DNA of 64,000 nt, taken from an uncultured Lachnospiraceae bacterium. GTDB taxonomy: Bacteria > Bacillota > Clostridia > Lachnospirales > Lachnospiraceae. The stretch spans positions 40,968 through 104,967 of the forward strand of contig CACZQN010000026.1 of the NCBI GenBank assembly GCA_902783375.1, read 5' to 3'. This document shows positions 60,574 through 64,000 of this stretch, one piece after another (position 1 is the first letter of the stretch; each line of letters begins with the position of its first letter). A program made the position numbers and the translations under genes. The notes below the pieces were generated by a model, which made no database searches, had not been told where the DNA came from, and was given only the letters and a program-made list of their open reading frames with translations.

Positions 60574-61301
60574 TTTACACCTCCGGTAGTCACTTCTGTT
60601 GTTTCAAAGTTTCCGCCATAAATCTGCCGGTACAGGTCTGCCAGAGACTTTCCGCGTTCCTCCCGCAGGGTTTCTGCAGAACCGGCCAGGACAACCTGAC
60701 CATCTTTCATGAAGATCGCTTCATCGATGATCCGTTCCATCTCCTCGACCAGATGGCTCGAGAGCAGAACGGTGGTATCCGGACTCAGGTGTCCGATGAT
60801 GGCGTTGATGATATGATCCCTGGCGATCAGGTCGATGCCGTTCAGCGGCTCGTCCAGCATGAGCAGCGGGCTCTTTCTTGCCATCGCAAGAGCGATCTTT
60901 GCTTTGGCAGCCATACCGGAGGAGAGCTCCCGGCACTTCAGGTTCACATTCAGTTCCATCTCGGTGAGGAGTTCCAGATAGGTTTCCATGCTGAAATCAT
61001 CGAAGAAATCCTGATAGTAGGCGCCTGCATCCCCGAGATTCATATAGGAGAAGAAATAGGGCTCCGTCGGCATATAGGCGATATCCGCCCGGCTGCGCCA
61101 GGAGAGTGGTGCTCCTTCAAAGAGGATCTCGCCTGCACTGGGCTTGATCAGCCCCGTGATCATCTTCATCAGTGTGGACTTACCGCTTCCGTTTGGACCG
61201 AGCAGTCCATAGATCTTCCCGGCTTCGAGGTTCAGATTCAGGTGATCCACGGCTGTGGTCGTAAAGTATTGTTTGGTGACATTCTTACATTCCAGTCTCA
61301 T
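60570..61301 (-). CDS. ABC transporter ATPase
   Basis: The 243-residue protein has Walker A GPNGSGKST, a signature-like ELSSGMAAKAKIA (with SSGM in place of the usual SGGQ), Walker B LLMLDEPLNGID, and the H-loop LLSSHLVEEME. It is of the YtrB/bacitracin-resistance type. The start overlaps gntR by ATGA. Confidence 0.9.
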   Translation of the reverse strand: MRLECKNVTKQYFTTTAVDHLNLNLEAGKIYGLLGPNGSGKSTLMKMITGLIKPSAGEILFEGAPLSWRSRADIAYMPTEPYFFSYMNLGDAGAYYQDFFDDFSMETYLELLTEMELNVNLKCRELSSGMAAKAKIALAMARKSPLLMLDEPLNGIDLIARDHIINAIIGHLSPDTTVLLSSHLVEEMERIIDEAIFMKDGQVVLAGSAETLREERGKSLADLYRQIYGGNFETTEVTTGGVK

Positions 61302-61672
61302 GTTGTTCCTCCATGTTCTTTCTGCAGGTATGTTTCAAGGAGCGCAGGAAGATCAGATGCGCTGTAGCCGATCCGTTCCATCCGTTCCCGGAAAGCATCA
61401 ATCAGCTGTGCGGTAAAAGCGTTCTTCATCTCCGCAAGTTTTTCAGGATCGTCTGTCACAAATGTTCCGATTCCCCGTTTGGTAAAGGTCAGCCCCAGTG
61501 CTTCCATCTCACTGTAGACGCGGGCCGCCGTGTTCGGGTTGATCTGGAACTGCAGTGCCAGATCTCTGGACGAGGGGAGTTTGTCTCCTGGTTTCAGGAT
61601 CCCTGTGATCATCTGCTCCTGCAGCGCACTGATCACCTGCTGATAGATCGGTATGCCGCTTTGAAATTCCAT
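61298..61672 (-). CDS. GntR-family regulator, YtrA type
   Basis: The 124-residue protein has the short GntR form: MEFQSGIPIYQQVISALQEQ, GDKLPSSRDLALQFQINPNTAARVY as winged helix (core LPSSRDLALQFQINPNT), and a short C-terminal helix pair. YtrA repressors control their own ABC operon. I use ATG 61672, eight bases after AAAGG; earlier ATGs at 61678 and 61681 are too close to it. Confidence 0.9.
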   Translation of the reverse strand: MEFQSGIPIYQQVISALQEQMITGILKPGDKLPSSRDLALQFQINPNTAARVYSEMEALGLTFTKRGIGTFVTDDPEKLAEMKNAFTAQLIDAFRERMERIGYSASDLPALLETYLQKEHGGTT

Positions 61673-61717
61673 GTGCATCATCCTTTCTGCGGTGGATTGC
61701 TCTGCTGTATTGGTGAA

Positions 61718-61754
61718 CTAGGTACATAGTACACTAGAAAAATAGAATTGTCAA
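61718..61754 (-). promoter_or_regulatory. Promoter and likely operator of the GntR-ABC operon
   Basis: On the minus strand, TTGACA (61754-61749) and TACTAT (61731-61726) are 17 bases apart. CTAG-N12-CTAG with inner GTAC-ATA-GTAC (61718-61737) covers the -10 box and is a fitting YtrA operator. Confidence 0.75.
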
Positions 61755-61807
61755 GTATAAATTTGATTCTTTTTCAGAAGGTCTGAACAGCGAGTGTCCG
61801 CCGGATA

Positions 61808-61836
61808 TTGACGGTGAGTGTCCGGAAAGGTATGAT
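61808..61836 (+). promoter_or_regulatory. Promoter of the glycerate kinase gene
   Basis: TTGACG and TATGAT are 17 bases apart. GAGTGTCCG occurs twice, at 61792 and 61816, on either side of the -35 box. Confidence 0.65.
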
Positions 61837-61883
61837 AGAAAAAGGAAGCTTCTGACAGGAAGAGATGCAGGGGGTATCGAAAC

Positions 61884-63029
61884 ATGAACATTCTATGTGC
61901 GTCAGATTCATTGAAAGGGACACTGTCCAGCGAAAAGACAGCACTGCTGCTCACCAGGGCAGCCAGGGAGGTTTTCGGAGAAGTACACTGTGACAGTGTG
62001 CCGGTTGCAGATGGCGGAGAAGGAACGACCGAGGCGGTGATCGCTGCCGAGCAGGGTGAGATCGTCTCTGTTCCGGTACACGGGCCGATGATGGAGCCGG
62101 TGAATGCCTTCTACGGCAGAATCGATGAAAGAAGGGCTGTCCTTGAGATGGCGGCAGCTTCCGGGCTTCCACTGGTACCGGAGGGTGAGCGCAATCCGCT
62201 GCTTGCAACCACCTATGGAACCGGCGAACTGATCCGCAGGGTGCTGGAGGACGGATACCGGGAGATCGCGATTGCGATCGGCGGAAGTGCGACAAACGAT
62301 GGCGGCATGGGCTGTGCCAGGGCGCTTGGCGTCCGGTTCTTCGATGCTCTCGGCAATGAACTGGAAGGCCGTGGCCAGGATCTCGAAAAGGTCGTTTCCA
62401 TCGATGCTTCAGGAATCGACCGGCGCATCCGCGAGGCGAAGATCACCGTCATGTGTGATGTGACGAATCCGCTCTGCGGACCGGATGGCGCAACCTGGAC
62501 CTTTGGAGCGCAGAAGGGTGCCGATGAAGCGATGCAGCACCGGCTGGAGGCCGGCATGAAGAATTACAGGAATGTGATCCGGGACACTTTCGACGTGGAT
62601 CCGGACAGTATCCCCGGGAGCGGGGCAGCGGGTGGACTGGGTGCCGCCCTGATGGTATTCTGCCACGGGGAGATGAAATCCGGCATCGAGACGGTTCTGG
62701 ACCTGATTCACTTTGACGAGCGTCTTCGTGGAATTGACCTGGTTGTGACCGGGGAGGGCAGAACCGACTGGCAGAGCTGTTTCGGAAAGGTGATGCAGGG
62801 CGTCGGGAACCGCGCAAAGAAGCTGGGAATCCCGGCGGTCGGGCTGTCCGGATCGCTCGGAAAAGACGCTGACCGGATCTTCGAAGAGGGGATCGAGTCG
62901 ATCATAACCACGGTGGATGCACCGATGCCGCTCGCGGAAGCACTGGAGCGGGCAGAGGAACTGTATTATCAGGGAGCCATCCGGATGTTCCGGATGATCC
63001 GGATCGGGATGGAGATAGCAGGAAAATAA
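61884..63029 (+). CDS. glxK: Glycerate kinase
   Basis: The 381-residue protein matches the GlxK/GarK family: MNILCASDSLKGTLSS at the start, SVPVADGGEGTTEAV, LEMAAASGLPLV, GGSATNDGGMG, PGSGAAGGLGAAL and VTGEGRTDWQS. It phosphorylates glycerate with ATP, giving 2-phosphoglycerate (or 3-phosphoglycerate), feeding lower glycolysis. The next gene is an esterase 46 bases on. Confidence 0.93.
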   Translation: MNILCASDSLKGTLSSEKTALLLTRAAREVFGEVHCDSVPVADGGEGTTEAVIAAEQGEIVSVPVHGPMMEPVNAFYGRIDERRAVLEMAAASGLPLVPEGERNPLLATTYGTGELIRRVLEDGYREIAIAIGGSATNDGGMGCARALGVRFFDALGNELEGRGQDLEKVVSIDASGIDRRIREAKITVMCDVTNPLCGPDGATWTFGAQKGADEAMQHRLEAGMKNYRNVIRDTFDVDPDSIPGSGAAGGLGAALMVFCHGEMKSGIETVLDLIHFDERLRGIDLVVTGEGRTDWQSCFGKVMQGVGNRAKKLGIPAVGLSGSLGKDADRIFEEGIESIITTVDAPMPLAEALERAEELYYQGAIRMFRMIRIGMEIAGK

Positions 63030-63075
63030 GATCATCCATGACCAGTATGTATGGATATAAAAGAGGAGGATCATC

Positions 63076-63909
63076 ATGGCAGTAATCAGAATGAACTTTT
63101 TATCTCAGGCACTTGGCATGCAGACGAATGTCACGATCTGTCTGCCGTCATTTTCTTTCAAAGACGTCATGGAGAAGCGGGAGGATGTGTACGTTCCGGG
63201 CATGAAGTACCAGGTACTCTGGCTCCTGCACGGCGGCAGCGGGGATGACAGCGACTATGTGAATTTCTCAAATATCACCCGCTATGCGGATGATCATAAG
63301 CTCGCGGTTGTCATGCCATCCGACTACAATATGTTCTATACCGACCAGAAGAACGGCGGAAAGTTCTTTACCTTCATCACAGAAGAACTCCCGAAGATGT
63401 GTCGGGCGATCTTCCCATTTTCCGATAAGAAAGAAGATAACTTTGTCGGCGGCCTGTCGATGGGCTCCGGCGGTGCCATGAAGTGCGCCCTTCTGCATCC
63501 GGAGATGTACCAGGCGGCCCTGATCATGAGCGGACCGGGCATGCGGCTGCACCGCCCGGATGACAAGTTCGCGGTTGAGTTCCTGAACAAGGTGATCGCA
63601 GGGGAGGATGTCTCGGATTATAAGGCAGTGGAGCCATATGCAGAGGATATCCAGATGGCAGTCCCGGCCTACAACATCATCAAGGCAGGGACAGAACTGC
63701 CGCAGCTCTTCTTCACCAGCGGCGGGGATGATTTCCTGAAGGAGCAGACCCTGCTCGGCCTCCGTTTCTATGACAAGATGGGCGTAAAGTATTTCTACGA
63801 GGAAATCCCGGGCTATGGCCATGAGTGGGATTTCTGGGATCTGATCCTCCGGAAAGCCATCAGCGAATGGCTGCCGATCCGGCATGCGGTGATTTATCCG
63901 GAGGGGTAA
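63076..63909 (+). CDS. Putative esterase (PF00756-like), relative of the one at 43080
   Basis: The 277-residue protein has VLWLLHGGSGDDSDYV, GGLSMGSGGAMK with the nucleophile Ser128, FFTSGGDDFLKEQ with the likely Asp, and GYGHEWDFWD with the His. It shares plan and MAV start with the esterase at 43080 but has SMGSGG in place of SMGGYG. AAAGAGGAGG precedes ATG 63076. Substrate unknown. A strong terminator follows. Confidence 0.8.
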   Translation: MAVIRMNFLSQALGMQTNVTICLPSFSFKDVMEKREDVYVPGMKYQVLWLLHGGSGDDSDYVNFSNITRYADDHKLAVVMPSDYNMFYTDQKNGGKFFTFITEELPKMCRAIFPFSDKKEDNFVGGLSMGSGGAMKCALLHPEMYQAALIMSGPGMRLHRPDDKFAVEFLNKVIAGEDVSDYKAVEPYAEDIQMAVPAYNIIKAGTELPQLFFTSGGDDFLKEQTLLGLRFYDKMGVKYFYEEIPGYGHEWDFWDLILRKAISEWLPIRHAVIYPEG

Positions 63910-63953
63910 GAGAACGAAACTGTAGATGAATGCAGTTTGAAGTTGTAAAATAA

Positions 63954-63998
63954 AAAAGAGGGTGCAATTTGACGGTTTGGCAAATTGCACCCTCTTTT
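63954..63998 (+). terminator. Strong terminator at the window end
   Basis: An 18-bp perfect stem with a 9-base loop starts with AAAAGAGGG and ends in CCCTCTTTT. It is bidirectional in form. Confidence 0.92.
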
Positions 63999-64000
63999 GC

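Overview
The window looks like chromosomal DNA of a fermentative gut-type Clostridia (Lachnospiraceae-like, Bacillota). Evidence: a SufCBDSU iron-sulfur operon next to an IscR-type Rrf2 regulator, GPH-family sugar symporters beside GH43 and GH2 enzymes, MATE pumps, strong AGGAGG-type ribosome sites, tightly packed operons with ATGA overlaps, and a moderate G+C that I estimate by eye at a little over 50%. No phage, plasmid, IS or rRNA genes are visible, and there is no functional tRNA gene.

Layout. 1-6.7 kb: the end of an unidentified gene, then an operon of two paralogous alpha/beta hydrolases with an InlB-type repeat, a Cys-type sulfatase, a metallo-beta-lactamase-fold hydrolase and a NIF3-like protein. 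6.8-12 kb: a secreted RCC1-repeat protein, a 0.67 kb stretch holding only hairpins and a GH31 remnant, an ADP-ribosylglycohydrolase, an L,D-transpeptidase-like lipoprotein and an XRE membrane regulator. 12.1-17.4 kb: an RNA-repair locus with two WYL proteins, a tRNA-like/Y-RNA-like element, a Ro60-like vWA protein and RtcB ligase. 17.5-25 kb: membrane proteins, a spermidine-synthase-like protein, a MATE pump, and a cluster of DHH phosphoesterase, TIR-MORN protein and zinc-ribbon membrane protein. 25-28.3 kb: a GH43, esterase and GPH symporter operon. 28.5-34.3 kb: two lipoproteins, a MATE pump and a second NIF3-like protein.

34.4-43 kb is a sulfur block: iscR, sufCBDSU, then 1 kb of repeats, then metY-cysK. 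The sufC and metY promoters carry the same dyad over the -35 box, so one IscR-like protein probably links cluster assembly to cysteine supply. The metY leader also contains a Cys-containing leader ORF and two mutually exclusive hairpins, the second ending in a T run, which is an attenuator architecture.

43-47.5 kb: an esterase, a GNAT/aldo-keto reductase fusion, and a GH2 gene broken by a one-base frameshift. 47.5-50.3 kb: a membrane protein ending in a Cys-Ala array, translationally coupled to a radical SAM/SPASM protein. 50.5-58.1 kb: a secreted protein, a STAND ATPase with TPRs, a 5'-truncated AraC gene, two DJ-1/PfpI proteins, an RpiR regulator and a PHP phosphatase. 58.2-64 kb: a GPH symporter, a GntR-ABC operon, glycerate kinase and a second esterase.

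The most unusual items are the Y-RNA-like element in the RtcB locus, the radical SAM/Cys-Ala pair, the cysteine-operon attenuator, and an exactly 63-nt-periodic array of palindrome-bounded repeats.
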